DNA of 64,000 nucleotides from Edwardsiella piscicida (GCF_001896205.1 NZ_MPNU01000001.1:3463952-3527951), one strand, 5' to 3'; positions 40,381 to 50,853 are shown, counted from the stretch's first letter. Made by a program: numbers and translations. Notes: a model not told the origin generated them from the letters alone.

Positions 40381-42327
40381 CTATCCCAGCAGCACGCCGC
40401 GGTATCGGTGCAGCACATCGGCAAGCTGATACAGCGGCTGCAGCGCGGCACCGGCGGCCCCCTGCCGCACCAGCGCATCGGCATAGTCGCTCAGCCCCGT
40501 CGTCAGCTGTAGCAGGGCGCCGCGGCGTCGCGCCGCACCGCGCCCGGTCAACAGCCGGGTTGCCGCCGCATCGATCGCGCGCAGCCGCTCGGCGTCGCAC
40601 GGCAGCGCCGAGTGCGCCAAACGCTGCTGCAGGACGATCAGCGTCAGCGCCAGGCGGTAACGCCCGATATCATCGGGAAACAGCGTCAGCAGCAAGAACA
40701 GCTGGCGGTAGAGGGCCGGCAGCAGATTGCCGCGCGTCCCCTCTCCCCGCAGGGCCGCCACCGCGCCGAACGCCAGACGCCGCATCAGCGTTCGACCGGT
40801 GCGGGCGCGCGACCGATCGCGCACCGCCAGCAGCACCACCAGCGCCAACAGGCAGCCGATCACCTGGCCGATGGCGCTGTCGACAAAGCTCTCGATCGGA
40901 AAACGCATCGGGTTGCTGAGCACCAGAATATTCAGGGTCGAGGCCAGCGTTCCCAGCGATCCCAAACGGCGCTTTTGTACCTCCATCCCGCAGATAAAGG
41001 TCAGCGCGCCCAGGCTCAGGCACAGCAGCACCAGGCTTTGCTGGGTGGCGGGGAGGATCACCGTGTAATACAGCGCACCGACCGGCAACGCCACCAGTGA
41101 GCCCATCAAGAAGTCGATCGCCGCCATCCGCGGATTGGGGGTGCGCACCGCCAGCGAGGTCACTACCGCGATCATGATCATGCAGCCGCTGCCCGCGTTC
41201 CAGCCGCTCCATAGCCAAAATAGCGCGCCCAGCGAGGTGGCCAGCCAGGTGCGCAGGCCATTGATCAGCGCATGGTGCCCCTGGGCGGAGTAGATCTGGC
41301 GCGGCGCGGCGTCATGCGCGAGGATCGCCGCCTCATGCCGCCCGATACGGACGTTGCTCGCCACGCCTTTGGCCAATAGCTGCAGCTGGCTGGCGCCGTC
41401 GATCCAGCCGATCAGCGCGGGCGGCAGCTGATGTCCCCCGTGCGCCGCCAGCAGGCGACGCAGCTGTTTTAAGCGCTGATAGGCCTCCGTAGGCGTCTTT
41501 ACCGGGGCGGCTATCAGGGTCAAAAACGGCGCCGGCAGCGCCGTCGGCGTCTGGCGCTGGGTCAGAAAAATTTCACAGGCCCGGGTGATCAGGGTCAGCG
41601 ACAGGGTGTGCAGCGCCGCCAGCCGGCGGCAGGCGCGCGGCCAGCGAGATGACTCCAGCGCCAGGCTGGCGCGCATCCCCTCCAGCGTATGGCTCTCCCG
41701 GATCAGCCCATGCCAGCTTCGATCGACGGCGTCGCTGTCGCGCCCGTCGACGCAGCGCTGCAGCAGGCATAGCTGACCGAGCAGCATGCCACCGACGACG
41801 CGATCCACCTCGCCCTTGACCGAGCGCGGCGCCAGCAGCGTATCGGCCAGCACCGCGCAGGCGATCCCCAGCACGATCTCGCCACAGCGCTCCAGGGCCA
41901 GCTGCAGGATAAACTGCGGCTCGCCGAGGCAGGAGACGACGATGATCAGCGCCGTATAGCCGGACAGCCCCAGCGCATAGGCGTTCTCCATACGCACCAG
42001 CGACGACAGCCAGGTGCAGACGCCCGCCCACAGGCAGCACAGCAAGATCATCAGCAACGGCGCGCGGATCAACAGCATCATCAGCAGCAGCGCGCACAGG
42101 GAGCCCAGCACCGTGCCGATGATACGCAGCCAGCCGCGGTAGCGAATGGCGCCGGCAAAGGGCTCACCACCGGCGGCAAAGGCCGGTCCGGCGGCCACCA
42201 GCGCGGCGGTCAGCGCCGACCAGCGCGGCGTCTGCAGGCCGAAATAGAACCCGAGCAGCAGCGACAGAACGATCGCCAGCGTCAGCTTGCAGGCGAAGCG
42301 CAGGCGGATCACGCGTGGATGCAGCAT
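40381..42327 (-). CDS. aaeB: Aromatic carboxylic acid efflux pump membrane subunit AaeB
   Basis: A 648-residue FUSC-family membrane protein, the pump component for p-hydroxybenzoate and related acids. It has two sets of about five or six membrane segments (about 10-180 and 360-510), each followed by a cytoplasmic domain. RFACKLTLAIVLSLLLGFYFG and the LAVRTPNPRMAAIDFLMGS segment are family features. It is the last gene of aaeXAB, as in E. coli, 13 bases after aaeA. Confidence 0.92.
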   Translation of the reverse strand: MLHPRVIRLRFACKLTLAIVLSLLLGFYFGLQTPRWSALTAALVAAGPAFAAGGEPFAGAIRYRGWLRIIGTVLGSLCALLLMMLLIRAPLLMILLCCLWAGVCTWLSSLVRMENAYALGLSGYTALIIVVSCLGEPQFILQLALERCGEIVLGIACAVLADTLLAPRSVKGEVDRVVGGMLLGQLCLLQRCVDGRDSDAVDRSWHGLIRESHTLEGMRASLALESSRWPRACRRLAALHTLSLTLITRACEIFLTQRQTPTALPAPFLTLIAAPVKTPTEAYQRLKQLRRLLAAHGGHQLPPALIGWIDGASQLQLLAKGVASNVRIGRHEAAILAHDAAPRQIYSAQGHHALINGLRTWLATSLGALFWLWSGWNAGSGCMIMIAVVTSLAVRTPNPRMAAIDFLMGSLVALPVGALYYTVILPATQQSLVLLCLSLGALTFICGMEVQKRRLGSLGTLASTLNILVLSNPMRFPIESFVDSAIGQVIGCLLALVVLLAVRDRSRARTGRTLMRRLAFGAVAALRGEGTRGNLLPALYRQLFLLLTLFPDDIGRYRLALTLIVLQQRLAHSALPCDAERLRAIDAAATRLLTGRGAARRRGALLQLTTGLSDYADALVRQGAAGAALQPLYQLADVLHRYRGVLLG

Positions 42328-42340
42328 CTTCGCCCCCTGC

Positions 42341-43276
42341 TCAGCCGAACTCGCGCAGACGCTGCAGCAGGCGCCGATACGGCGCCGGGCGCGCGGCCTG
42401 CGCCTCTCCGCCGGTGCCGATCACCACCGTCGCCGTGGTGCCCGCCGGATAGGGGTGAGCCTGGGTCGCCGCGTCCAGGCGAATTCGCACCGGCACCCGC
42501 TGCGCCAGGCGCACCCACTCCAGATTGGAGTCCACCGTCGCCAGCCCTTTGCGCCCCGGCGTCGCGCTGCTGTCGTTGACCCCGGCGGAGATGCTGTCCA
42601 CCGTGCCGTACAGAATACGATCGCTGCCCAGCGGCGTGATCTGCGCCGGCGAGCCGCGGCGCACTCCGGCCAGCTTGGTCTCTTCCATATAGGCCTGCAC
42701 GTAGAAGCTATTCTGCTTAATCAGCGCCACGGCGTTAACCCCGCGGTTGATAAACTCGCCGCCGTGGACCTGCAGGTTGGTCACCCAGCCGCTGGCCGGC
42801 GCCCGCACCACCGTGCGATCCAGATCCAGCTGCGCCAGGGTTCGGGTCGCCTGTGCTCGGGCCAACTGTTGCTCGGCCGCCGCCAGCGCGCTGTAGGCGC
42901 GATCGATGCTCTCCTGGGCGACGATACGCCCGCCCAGGTCGGCCCGACGCTGCGACTCTCGTCGCTTCTCCGTCACCAGCGCCTGATAGTAGCGCGCATC
43001 CGCCTCGGCCTGCGCCAGCGCCGCGCGGTAGCGCTGTGGATCGATGCGGAACAGCACCGCCCCCTGCGCCACCCGCTGGTTATCCTGAACCTGCACGCGC
43101 TCCACCAGCCCGCTGACGTCGGGGGCGATAGCCACCACGTCGGCGCTAAAACGCGCGTCCCGCGTCCAGGGAGAAGCGGTATAGAACACCCAGGCCTTGG
43201 AGACCGCCAGCGCGGCCAGCGCCAGTAAGGCCAGCGTAGCGGCCACCCGCGTCATGCGTCCAATCCAACGCTTCAC
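42341..43276 (-). CDS. aaeA: Efflux pump membrane-fusion protein AaeA
   Basis: A periplasmic adaptor of the HlyD/EmrA type that links AaeB to an outer-membrane channel. The 311 residues (E. coli 310) have one N-terminal membrane segment (about 11-30). The biotinyl-lipoyl halves are [22 protein letters not shown] and [20 protein letters not shown], flanking an alpha-hairpin. It lies 10 bases after aaeX. Confidence 0.94.
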   Translation of the reverse strand: MKRWIGRMTRVAATLALLALAALAVSKAWVFYTASPWTRDARFSADVVAIAPDVSGLVERVQVQDNQRVAQGAVLFRIDPQRYRAALAQAEADARYYQALVTEKRRESQRRADLGGRIVAQESIDRAYSALAAAEQQLARAQATRTLAQLDLDRTVVRAPASGWVTNLQVHGGEFINRGVNAVALIKQNSFYVQAYMEETKLAGVRRGSPAQITPLGSDRILYGTVDSISAGVNDSSATPGRKGLATVDSNLEWVRLAQRVPVRIRLDAATQAHPYPAGTTATVVIGTGGEAQAARPAPYRRLLQRLREFG

Positions 43277-43286
43277 AGAACCCCCT

Positions 43287-43490
43287 TCAGATAAAAAGCC
43301 AGCTCACCAGATAAAACAGACACCCGTACAGCGCGCAGTTAAACAGCGCGGGGTGCCAAATCATGTCGTACAGCCCGCAGGGCTGCAGCAGACGCCGCAG
43401 CAGCCAGAACAGGGGCAGCGCCGCCAGCAGCGCAAAAAAGGCCGGCGGGAAAGAGAGGCCAAACAGCACCATCACGGGCAGCGTTCCCAT
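43287..43490 (-). CDS. aaeX: Small membrane protein AaeX
   Basis: A 67-residue inner-membrane protein (DUF1656), the same length as E. coli AaeX, with two membrane segments and the conserved [20 protein letters not shown] and [10 protein letters not shown]. The start at 43490 ([11 protein letters not shown]) was set by homology; the open frame extends 43 codons upstream. It is the first gene of aaeXAB. Its function is unknown. Confidence 0.93.
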   Translation of the reverse strand: MGTLPVMVLFGLSFPPAFFALLAALPLFWLLRRLLQPCGLYDMIWHPALFNCALYGCLFYLVSWLFI

Positions 43491-43668
43491 GGCAAAATCC
43501 TTACTTAACGACGCATGCCCGCACGCGGCTGACGGCGAAAAACGGCGGACAGAGAAAAAGGGGTGGCGGTTACGCGGTGTGCGCCACAGGCGCAGGGCGG
43601 AACGGATGCGCCCCGACATCGGCGGCGCGGGGACATGTTAGCCTAATGCGCCGCGGGGATATATAATC

Positions 43669-43684
43669 TGTGACGCAAATCACT
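43669..43684. promoter_or_regulatory. CRP-like site in the aaeX-aaeR region
   Basis: TGTGA (43669-43673), six bases, then TCACT (43680-43684), one mismatch from the CRP consensus. A TATAAT lies just beside it at 43662-43667. Confidence 0.55.
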
Positions 43685-43701
43685 TTTTATTGTAAATAAA
43701 C

Positions 43702-43715
43702 AATCAGCGCTGATT
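43702..43715. promoter_or_regulatory. Candidate AaeR operator
   Basis: AATCAGCGCTGATT is a perfect 14-base palindrome about 80 bases upstream of the LysR-type regulator gene aaeR and divergent from aaeX. An ACAA/TTGT pair extends the outer symmetry. LysR-family regulators bind dyads of this kind at divergent promoters. The assignment is by position. Confidence 0.55.
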
Positions 43716-43797
43716 ATCTATTGTCGATAAGAAAAAATGCGCATAAAACAAACAGATGGTTCTGAACTCAGCCACCACCATTAAGACAGGATGAAAA

Positions 43798-44718
43798 ATG
43801 GAACGATTAAAGCATATGGCCATCTTCGCTCGGGTGGTCGAATGCGGCTCGTTTACCGGCGCCGCAGCGCAGCTGGCGATGAGCGTCTCATCCATCAGCC
43901 AGACCATTACCAAGCTGGAGCACGCCCTGCAGATCAGGCTGCTCAACCGCAGCACCCGCCGCATCAGTCTGACCGAGGCCGGACGCATCTATTATCAGGG
44001 CTGTCGCAAGATGCTGCAGGAGGCCCAAGAGGTACACGAGCAGCTGTACGCCTACAACAATACCCCCAGCGGAACCCTGCGCATCGGCTGCTCGGCCACC
44101 ATGGCGCAAAACGTTCTGGCGCCGATCAGCGCCCGAATGCTGGCCGAATATCCTGGCCTGTCGGTCAACCTGGTCACCGGCGTCCCGGCGCCCGATCTGA
44201 TCGCCGACGGTCTGGATCTGGTGGTCCGCGCCGGCGATCTACAGGACTCTCGCCTGTTCTGTCGCGCCCTGGGGGCCATGCCCATGGTGATCTGCGCCGC
44301 CAAATGCTACCTGCAGCGCCACGGAACCCCAGAGAGCCCCGCCGAGCTGGGCAGCTATAGCTGGCTCAACTTTAGCGGCCAGCCCGCCCATGACCTGACG
44401 CTGATCGCCCCAGAGGGAGAGTCGCTGCGGCTGATGCCCAGCGGACGCTTTCACACCAATGATGCCCAGACCCTGCTAAGCTGGCTGAACGCCGGGGCCG
44501 GGATCACCTATCTGCCGCTGATGTGGGTGATCGACGCGGTGCGGCGTAAAGAGGTCGAGATCCTGTTCCCCCAGTACCAGTCCACCCCGCGCCCGGTGTA
44601 TGCGCTGTATGCCCAGAAGGCGCACCTGCCCATCAAGCTGCGTCTCTGCCTAGAGTACCTGAGCGACTACTTTGCCCAGATGGCGGACACCTTCCGCGAT
44701 ACCCGTCAGGAGAAATAG
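43798..44718 (+). CDS. aaeR: LysR-type regulator AaeR
   Basis: A 306-residue LysR activator of the aaeXAB efflux operon. The N-terminal winged HTH is AIFARVVECGSFTGAAAQLAMSVSSISQ (about 8-36), and the substrate domain follows from about 90 (GTLRIGCSATMAQNVL). E. coli AaeR has 309 residues and the same divergent position. Aromatic carboxylic acids are the known inducers in E. coli. It is convergent with tldD. Confidence 0.92.
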   Translation: MERLKHMAIFARVVECGSFTGAAAQLAMSVSSISQTITKLEHALQIRLLNRSTRRISLTEAGRIYYQGCRKMLQEAQEVHEQLYAYNNTPSGTLRIGCSATMAQNVLAPISARMLAEYPGLSVNLVTGVPAPDLIADGLDLVVRAGDLQDSRLFCRALGAMPMVICAAKCYLQRHGTPESPAELGSYSWLNFSGQPAHDLTLIAPEGESLRLMPSGRFHTNDAQTLLSWLNAGAGITYLPLMWVIDAVRRKEVEILFPQYQSTPRPVYALYAQKAHLPIKLRLCLEYLSDYFAQMADTFRDTRQEK

Positions 44719-44744
44719 CGCGGGCCGGCAAAAGCCGGCCCGCG
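44719..44744. terminator. Hairpin between convergent aaeR and tldD
   Basis: CGCGGGCCGGC (44719-44729) and GCCGGCCCGCG (44734-44744) form a perfect 11-bp stem with an AAAA loop. No T-run is present, but the stem is very stable and lies between two stop codons. Confidence 0.68.
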
Positions 44745-44772
44745 GGACATACCGTGGCGAGTCGCGCCGAAC

Positions 44773-46218
44773 TCAGGCGGTGCCGCCGACGGTCATCGCA
44801 TCCAGCTTCAGCGTCGGCTGTCCGACGCCGACCGGCACGCTCTGCCCCTCTTTACCGCAGACCCCGACGCCCTTATCCAGCGCCAGATCGTTGCCCACCA
44901 TCGAGATCTGCTGCATCGCCTCCATGCCGGAGCCGATCAGGGTCGCCCCCTTCACCGGATGGGTAATCCGTCCCTTCTCGATCAGATAGGCTTCCGAGGT
45001 GGAGAAGACAAACTTACCGGAGGTGATATCGACCTGACCGCCGGCGAAGTTAGGCGCATACAGCCCATACTCCACGCTCTCGATAATCGCCTGCGGCGTA
45101 CTCTCTCCCGCCAGCATATAGGTGTTGGTCATCCGCGGCATCGGCAGGTGAGCATAGGATTCGCGGCGGCCGTTGCCGGTCGGCGCCATTCCCATCAGGC
45201 GGGCGTTGAGCTTATCCTGCATATAGCCACGCAGCACCCCGTTCTCAATCAGTACGTTGTACTGGCCGGGCACCCCTTCGTCGTCCACCGCCAGCGAACC
45301 GCGCCGCTCCTCCAGCGTACCGTCGTCTACCACGGTACACAGCGGCGAGGCCACCTGCTGACCCAGCTGACCGCTGAATACGGAGGTGCCGCGCCGGTTA
45401 AAGTCCCCCTCCAGCCCGTGGCCGACCGCCTCGTGCAGCAGTACCCCCGGCCAGCCGGCGCCGAGCACCACCGGCATGGTGCCGGCCGGCGCTGCCTTGG
45501 CGTGCAGGTTGACCAGCGCCATGCGTACCGCCTCACGCGCATAGGCATCGGCGCACACCTCGCCGTCGTGGAGGGTCAGGAAGTAGTCATAGCCAAAGCG
45601 ACCGCCGCCGCCGCAGCTGCCGCGCTCGCGACGGCCATCCTGCTCTACCAGCACGCTGACGGAGAGTCGCACCAGCGGCCGTACGTCCGCCGCCAGCGTG
45701 CCGTCGCTGGCGGCCACCAGCACCAGCTCATACACTCCGGTCAGGCTGGCGTTCACCTCCTGAACCCGGGCATCGGCCGCCCGCGCCACCCGATCGACCT
45801 GTGCCAATAGCGCGATCTTCTCCTCGCGCGGCAGGCTATCGAGCGGGGAGTGCATACCGTAGCGGGAGACCGCCTTGAGCCCTCCCAGCGTGTGCGCCCG
45901 CCCATCGCCCTGCTCGCGCACGATGCTGCGCGCGGCGTGGGCACTCTGGGTCAGCGCCTGCAGGGTTATCTGGTCGGCATAGGCGAATCCGGTCTTTTCA
46001 CCGTGGATCGCCCGCACGCCCACCCCCTGATCGATATGGTAAGAGCCCTCTTTAATGATGCGATCTTCCAATACCCAGGACTCGTGCACGCTGGACTGAA
46101 AATAGAGGTCGGCATAGTCCAGGCGGCGTGCGTTCAACTGCCCCAAGACATTATATAAATCCTGATGATTCAGGTTGTTGGCAGCCAGTAACTGCTCACT
46201 GACAAACGTCAGACTCAT
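44773..46218 (-). CDS. tldD: Metalloprotease TldD
   Basis: A subunit of the TldD/TldE (PmbA) zinc protease, which degrades CcdA and matures peptides such as microcin B17. The 481 residues equal E. coli. The zinc motif HExxxH is in [15 protein letters not shown], followed by [12 protein letters not shown] and the C-terminal [17 protein letters not shown]-type region. It is the last gene of the rng-yhdP-nitrilase-tldD cluster, seven bases after the nitrilase gene. PmbA is not in the window. Confidence 0.96.
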   Translation of the reverse strand: MSLTFVSEQLLAANNLNHQDLYNVLGQLNARRLDYADLYFQSSVHESWVLEDRIIKEGSYHIDQGVGVRAIHGEKTGFAYADQITLQALTQSAHAARSIVREQGDGRAHTLGGLKAVSRYGMHSPLDSLPREEKIALLAQVDRVARAADARVQEVNASLTGVYELVLVAASDGTLAADVRPLVRLSVSVLVEQDGRRERGSCGGGGRFGYDYFLTLHDGEVCADAYAREAVRMALVNLHAKAAPAGTMPVVLGAGWPGVLLHEAVGHGLEGDFNRRGTSVFSGQLGQQVASPLCTVVDDGTLEERRGSLAVDDEGVPGQYNVLIENGVLRGYMQDKLNARLMGMAPTGNGRRESYAHLPMPRMTNTYMLAGESTPQAIIESVEYGLYAPNFAGGQVDITSGKFVFSTSEAYLIEKGRITHPVKGATLIGSGMEAMQQISMVGNDLALDKGVGVCGKEGQSVPVGVGQPTLKLDAMTVGGTA

Positions 46219-46225
46219 GGTGTAT

Positions 46226-47068
46226 TTACCCTTGGTGAAGATGGATCAGCTCAGGCTGGAATCGGTTGTGCTGTGCCAGCGGCATCTGCCCGCGCAGCAC
46301 GCTCAGTGAGTTGGTGTTCACTTTAATCTTTATCGGCCGTACAGCGTCGGCGTTCTGCTGCAGCACGCGGCCCCAGCCGTCCACCGCCATGCTGTGGCCC
46401 CAGGTGCGCCGGGTCGCGCCGTGGCTGCCGACCTGGGCCGGCGCCAGAATATAGCACTGGTTTTCAATCGCCCGGGCACGCAGCAGCACCTCCCAGTGTG
46501 CCTCGCCCGTCACCCGAGTAAAGGCGGCCGGCACCGAGATAAGCTCCGCCCCCTGCGCGCGCAGCGCCTGGAACAGGCCGGGAAAGCGCAGATCGTAGCA
46601 GATGGTCATCCCCAGACGCCCCACCGGCGTATCCACCACCGTCAGCATATCGCCGTGGCGGTAAACGTCAGACTCGCGGTAGTGGCCATGCGCGTCACGC
46701 ACCTCGACGTCGAACATGTGCAGCTTGTCGTAGCGGGCGCGCAGCGCGCCGCCGTCGTCAAACAGCAGGCTACTGGAGGTAATGCCGCCGGCATCCTCGC
46801 GGCTGTACAGCGGCATCGAACCGATCAACAGCCATACCCCGTAGCGGCGCGCCAGCTCGCGCACCGCCGACTGAAGCGGCCCGTCACCCTCCCGCTCGGC
46901 GTGCTGGCGGTACCCCGCGGCGTCGCTGAACAGCAGCGCATTCTCCGGGGTCAGCGCCAGCCTGATAGCGCCGTTGAGCTGCTTCAGCTGCTGCTCAATC
47001 TGTGCCAGGTTAGCGCGGCTGTTTTCACCGCTACACAGTTGCAGTAAGGCGACGTTGGCATTCCTCAT
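46226..47068 (-). CDS. Carbon-nitrogen hydrolase (nitrilase family)
   Basis: A 280-residue nitrilase-superfamily amidase. The catalytic triad is visible: Glu in LTPENALLF, Lys in [10 protein letters not shown] and Cys in [13 protein letters not shown]. It is most like the deaminated-glutathione amidase branch (RKAGPT-like features absent, [27 protein letters not shown] present). It overlaps the yhdP stop codon by 4 bases and precedes tldD by 7, so it belongs to an envelope-linked operon. The substrate is unknown; a role in removing deaminated glutathione is the best guess. Confidence 0.85.
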   Translation of the reverse strand: MRNANVALLQLCSGENSRANLAQIEQQLKQLNGAIRLALTPENALLFSDAAGYRQHAEREGDGPLQSAVRELARRYGVWLLIGSMPLYSREDAGGITSSSLLFDDGGALRARYDKLHMFDVEVRDAHGHYRESDVYRHGDMLTVVDTPVGRLGMTICYDLRFPGLFQALRAQGAELISVPAAFTRVTGEAHWEVLLRARAIENQCYILAPAQVGSHGATRRTWGHSMAVDGWGRVLQQNADAVRPIKIKVNTNSLSVLRGQMPLAQHNRFQPELIHLHQG

Positions 47069-50000
47069 TGTGCCTTCTCCTTCTTCGGCTGACGTAACAC
47101 TTCATGGATCGCCGGGCTGTCGAGCCCGCCGCTTATGTTGTAGCGTATCAGCGATATTTTATTCCACAATGGCGCCAGCACTTTTGACGCGGCAAAGACC
47201 GCGGCCCCCACCACCGGGTTAACGGCAAAGGCGGTGGCCACGCCGACCGTCGCCGACAGCTCCGGCGCGATCACCGCCTGCATATCGATCCGCTGGGTCA
47301 CCAGGTTCACCGTGCCGTTCATCGCCACGTCCGCAGAGAGGCCGTCGATCAGCAGATCGTCCGTCGACATCACCCCGTTATGCAGGGCGATATGCCCCTT
47401 GATGCCATCGAAGTAGAAGCCTTCGCCGAAGGTGTCGCTAAAGTCCAGCCGCAGCTTGCGCAGCAGGGCATCAAAGCTCACCAGGCGCAGCAGCTGACCG
47501 GCGCGCCCGGTATCCATGCTTTCGAGCACCCCCTTGCCCAGACGCACCTGCAGCGCGCCATCCAGCGTCTCTATGCGCGGCTGCCAGGGCTCCCCCTGCC
47601 AGCGGAGATCGTAGTCGCCCTTAAAGGCGGACTGCTTCAGCGGCAGGGTCAGGCCAAAAAAGTCCGCGCTGTCCGTCAAGTTCGCCCCCTGCAGCCCGCC
47701 GCTGATCTGCGTCCGGCTGATGCCATCCTGCTGCTGCCAGCGGCCAGTCAGCGTCAGGCGGGTGTTGCCGCTGTCCAGCAGGCCATCCGTCAGCAGCAGG
47801 GTATCCCCCTCCACCCGCATATCGGCGGCCACTTTCCCCAGGTTTTGCCCCATAAACCAGCACGACTGACAGCGCAGCTGCATGGCCGGCCAGCGGCGAA
47901 ACAGGGGCGGCTGACCGGCGACCGGTCGATCGATGGGGGCCGCCGCCGCGCTCCCCGGCGTCATCGGCTGGGGATCGTAGTACAGAAAGTCCAGCGCGGC
48001 GCTCAGCTGCCCGGCGCCCAGACGCGCAGCGCCGCGGATTTCACGGCCATCGGCGCGCAGCTGGGTCGTCTCGCCCTGTCGCGTCAGCGCCAGGCTCAGC
48101 TGGTGCCAGGCCTGCCCACCCAGCAGCAGCTGCGGCGTAGAAAGGGTTATCTGCGCCGGCAGGCGCAGCACGCTGCGGCTGTCCAGCTGCGACGACAGCG
48201 GCGCCGCCAGCAGGGCCAGCCACCCGGCGCCGTCCAGCGGCGGCAGACGCAGCGTGGCCTGACCGGGCTGCGTCTGCGGCACCGCGCTGCTCTGGCTGTC
48301 CCAGCTCAGGCTGTCCAGCGCCACGCCGCGCGGGCCGAGCGCCACGTTCGCGGCGAAATGGCTGTCGCGGCCTAGGCTGCCGCTGAGCGTAAAGCCCGCC
48401 ATATCGCCGTCGGCGTTAACCTTCAGCCGCTGGGCCGCACCGGCCGCTTTCGTCAGCGGCGCGGGCAGCGAGCTGGCCACAGCGCGCAGGTCGGCCTCGA
48501 CGTCGACCTGATAGCGGCTGGCGCCGCGATCGGGCAGATCGATCGTCACCTTGCCCTGCCAGGGGGCGCTCCCCTGCAGGTGCGTATCCATTCCCGGCGG
48601 CAGCCACGGCAGACGGGCCGGCAGCCAGTCGCCGTTCAGATCGACCGCGACCTGATACCGATCGGCCTGGGGAACGGTGGCAAACTGCAGCGCCAGCGGC
48701 TGCCCCAGCCAGTGGGCGCTCAGCCGATCGCTCTGCAGGCGGCCATCGTCGAAGCGAAACGCGCCGCTAACCCCCTGCATCTGGCTGCCGAGCGGCTTGA
48801 TAAACAGCGTGTTATTGTCTAGGCGCACCTCGCCGCGGGCGCGGGTATCGCCGCCGTCGAGCGGAATATCCAGATCCAGACGCCCCGTCACGTCGCCGCC
48901 CACCTGCAGCTCATCCAGCGTCGCGCCCACGGAGCTTTTCAGCGGCGACAGCATAAAGTAGTCGCGCACCGCCTTGCCGCTGCCGGCCACCCCGGCGCGG
49001 ATCAGCAGACGCTCGGCGCCATACTGCGGGATATCCGCGTGAATAGCGCTGCCGCGCGCCGCGCCCAGATGCGCCGACGGGGCAAACATCCACAGTCCGT
49101 CGTTAAGGAAATTGAGGTCGATGGACAGATCGGTCAGCGGGGCCCAGTCCGGCTGAAAGCGGAAGGTGGCCTGGCGCAGCGGCACATAGACCTGAAACTG
49201 ACCGTCGTGATGCTGATAGGGGAACCGCTGCGGATCGCCGTCATACAGCAGCGTGGCGTTCTCCACCGCGCCCCCCTCCAGCGCCCCGCTCAGGTAGTCC
49301 GTCAGCGCCGTTCCCATCAGCGGTTCAGGGAAATAGCGCCAGGCCTCGCGGGCGTCCGTCAGGCGAATACCGGCCAGAATACTGAGCAGCGCCGGCCCCG
49401 CCGTCGGCTGATGGTAGCGGAAGCCGCCGTGGCTCCACAGGGCGCGCGCCTGCACATCCATATCCTGTCCGCTCAGCGTCCACCCCTGCGCATCGCGGGT
49501 CACGTTGACCACGCCGCTGGCGCGCTGCACCAACAGCGGCGCCCGGAACATTGCGGCGTAGGGCAGCGTGCTGTCTTTCAGGGTGAAACGCAGCCGAGCA
49601 TCCTGCCCGCTGCCGCTCAGGGAGCCGCTGAAGCGATCGATGCCGGGCAGCAGCTTCCAGGGCTGCCAGCTGACGTCGTGCCAATCGGCCAGCACCCGGC
49701 TGCGCTCGGGCTGCTGCAGCGGAATATCGACGCCTACCCGGCGGATGTACCCCTGCGGCTGCAGGCGCTGCAGCGACTCCACCAGCGCCGGCGACAGGAA
49801 GCTCAGGGTCGGCAGCAGCGGCGTAATGCGCGCCAGCTGCAGATCGGTAGCCCGCAGCCGCAGCGCTTCCTCCTGCACCGTCCCCTGCCGGGGCAGATAG
49901 AGCAGGCTCAGATGCCCCGCGGGCCACGGCTGCCCATCCGTCGCCAGATTGAGCCGGGGGACATCCAGCTGCCACCCGCCGTCGCGACGCGTCGCCTGGA

Positions 50001-50853
50001 GCGTCAGATCGCGCACCGTCAGCCGGTGCGGCCGATCGTCGGCGCGCCATCCCGCCTGTCCATCGCGCAGGCGGACCAGCGCCCCCGCCATCTCGCCGTT
50101 GCGGACGCTGAGCCAGGAGGCCAGGCTAAAATCGGCCGCGTTCAGTCCGGTATTGTGGTTGATCCAGCGGCTCAGCCAGGGGCGCAGGTCGATTTGGTCC
50201 GCCTGCAGGTAGATCTCCCCGTCGCTGAGCAGGCCGTTCTTATCGCGCAGATCCATGCGCAGCTGCAGATTGCCGTGCTGCCCCTGCGGAGTGGAGAAGC
50301 TGACCTCTCCCTCTGCGCGGTGGCGATCCGGGCCGTTGAGCCAGGTCAGTTGGGAAACGGTCAGCTGCAGCGGAACGCCGGAGGGAGAGGGAAAGCGCAG
50401 ACGGCTGTCGCGCAGGGTAAAGTGGTCAAACTGGCGCAGGAAGATATTGCTTAGCTCGTCGCGCTTCAGGCCGCCGTGGCCCTCTTCGCGCGCCAGCGGG
50501 CGATCGGTGCTGGCCTGCAGCTGATAAAACGTCAGATCGCGGAACTGCGGACGCGCGTGCAGCAGCGACTGCCAGACATCCAGCCCCAGCGTCATGCGCC
50601 GCACCTGCAGCTGCCCCTGCGCCCCCCGCAGGGCGATGTCGCGCGCCTCCAGCGTGGGGCCAAAGGATTGCCAGCTGGCGCTCAGCGCGCCGATGGTCAG
50701 CGGCGCGCCGATAAACTGGCCGAGGCGCGCCGCGATCTGCGGACGTACGCTGTCAATGTGCGGCAGCAGTAAACGCAGCCCGCTCACCAGCAAAGCGACC
50801 AGCACTATCAGGGTCGCCAGCGTTGCCAGCAGGTAACCGGGCAGTCGCCTCAC
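47065..50853 (-). CDS. yhdP: AsmA-family intermembrane phospholipid transport protein YhdP
   Basis: A 1262-residue inner-membrane-anchored protein with one N-terminal membrane segment (about 5-28, YLLATLATLIVLVALLVSGL) and a very long periplasmic beta-rich body. Such proteins form grooved bridges for phospholipid transport to the outer membrane, with TamB and YdbH. The C terminus has the AsmA/DUF3971 features LRLVSFDALLRKLRLDFSD and VGVATAFAVNPVVGAAVFAA. E. coli YhdP has 1266 residues and is also downstream of rng and upstream of tldD. Confidence 0.94.
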   Translation of the reverse strand: MRRLPGYLLATLATLIVLVALLVSGLRLLLPHIDSVRPQIAARLGQFIGAPLTIGALSASWQSFGPTLEARDIALRGAQGQLQVRRMTLGLDVWQSLLHARPQFRDLTFYQLQASTDRPLAREEGHGGLKRDELSNIFLRQFDHFTLRDSRLRFPSPSGVPLQLTVSQLTWLNGPDRHRAEGEVSFSTPQGQHGNLQLRMDLRDKNGLLSDGEIYLQADQIDLRPWLSRWINHNTGLNAADFSLASWLSVRNGEMAGALVRLRDGQAGWRADDRPHRLTVRDLTLQATRRDGGWQLDVPRLNLATDGQPWPAGHLSLLYLPRQGTVQEEALRLRATDLQLARITPLLPTLSFLSPALVESLQRLQPQGYIRRVGVDIPLQQPERSRVLADWHDVSWQPWKLLPGIDRFSGSLSGSGQDARLRFTLKDSTLPYAAMFRAPLLVQRASGVVNVTRDAQGWTLSGQDMDVQARALWSHGGFRYHQPTAGPALLSILAGIRLTDAREAWRYFPEPLMGTALTDYLSGALEGGAVENATLLYDGDPQRFPYQHHDGQFQVYVPLRQATFRFQPDWAPLTDLSIDLNFLNDGLWMFAPSAHLGAARGSAIHADIPQYGAERLLIRAGVAGSGKAVRDYFMLSPLKSSVGATLDELQVGGDVTGRLDLDIPLDGGDTRARGEVRLDNNTLFIKPLGSQMQGVSGAFRFDDGRLQSDRLSAHWLGQPLALQFATVPQADRYQVAVDLNGDWLPARLPWLPPGMDTHLQGSAPWQGKVTIDLPDRGASRYQVDVEADLRAVASSLPAPLTKAAGAAQRLKVNADGDMAGFTLSGSLGRDSHFAANVALGPRGVALDSLSWDSQSSAVPQTQPGQATLRLPPLDGAGWLALLAAPLSSQLDSRSVLRLPAQITLSTPQLLLGGQAWHQLSLALTRQGETTQLRADGREIRGAARLGAGQLSAALDFLYYDPQPMTPGSAAAAPIDRPVAGQPPLFRRWPAMQLRCQSCWFMGQNLGKVAADMRVEGDTLLLTDGLLDSGNTRLTLTGRWQQQDGISRTQISGGLQGANLTDSADFFGLTLPLKQSAFKGDYDLRWQGEPWQPRIETLDGALQVRLGKGVLESMDTGRAGQLLRLVSFDALLRKLRLDFSDTFGEGFYFDGIKGHIALHNGVMSTDDLLIDGLSADVAMNGTVNLVTQRIDMQAVIAPELSATVGVATAFAVNPVVGAAVFAASKVLAPLWNKISLIRYNISGGLDSPAIHEVLRQPKKEKAQ

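Larger units (their letters stand above)
43491..43797. other. Control region between divergent aaeX and aaeR
   Basis: 307 bases without a gene. The half nearest aaeR is AT-rich and holds a CRP-like site and a perfect palindrome, listed separately. The half nearest aaeX is GC-rich leader. Confidence 0.65.

Noticed and set aside
49039-50454. A 471-codon frame antisense to yhdP
   Set aside because: The yhdP frame is conserved over 1262 residues; the antisense frame is compositionally biased noise.
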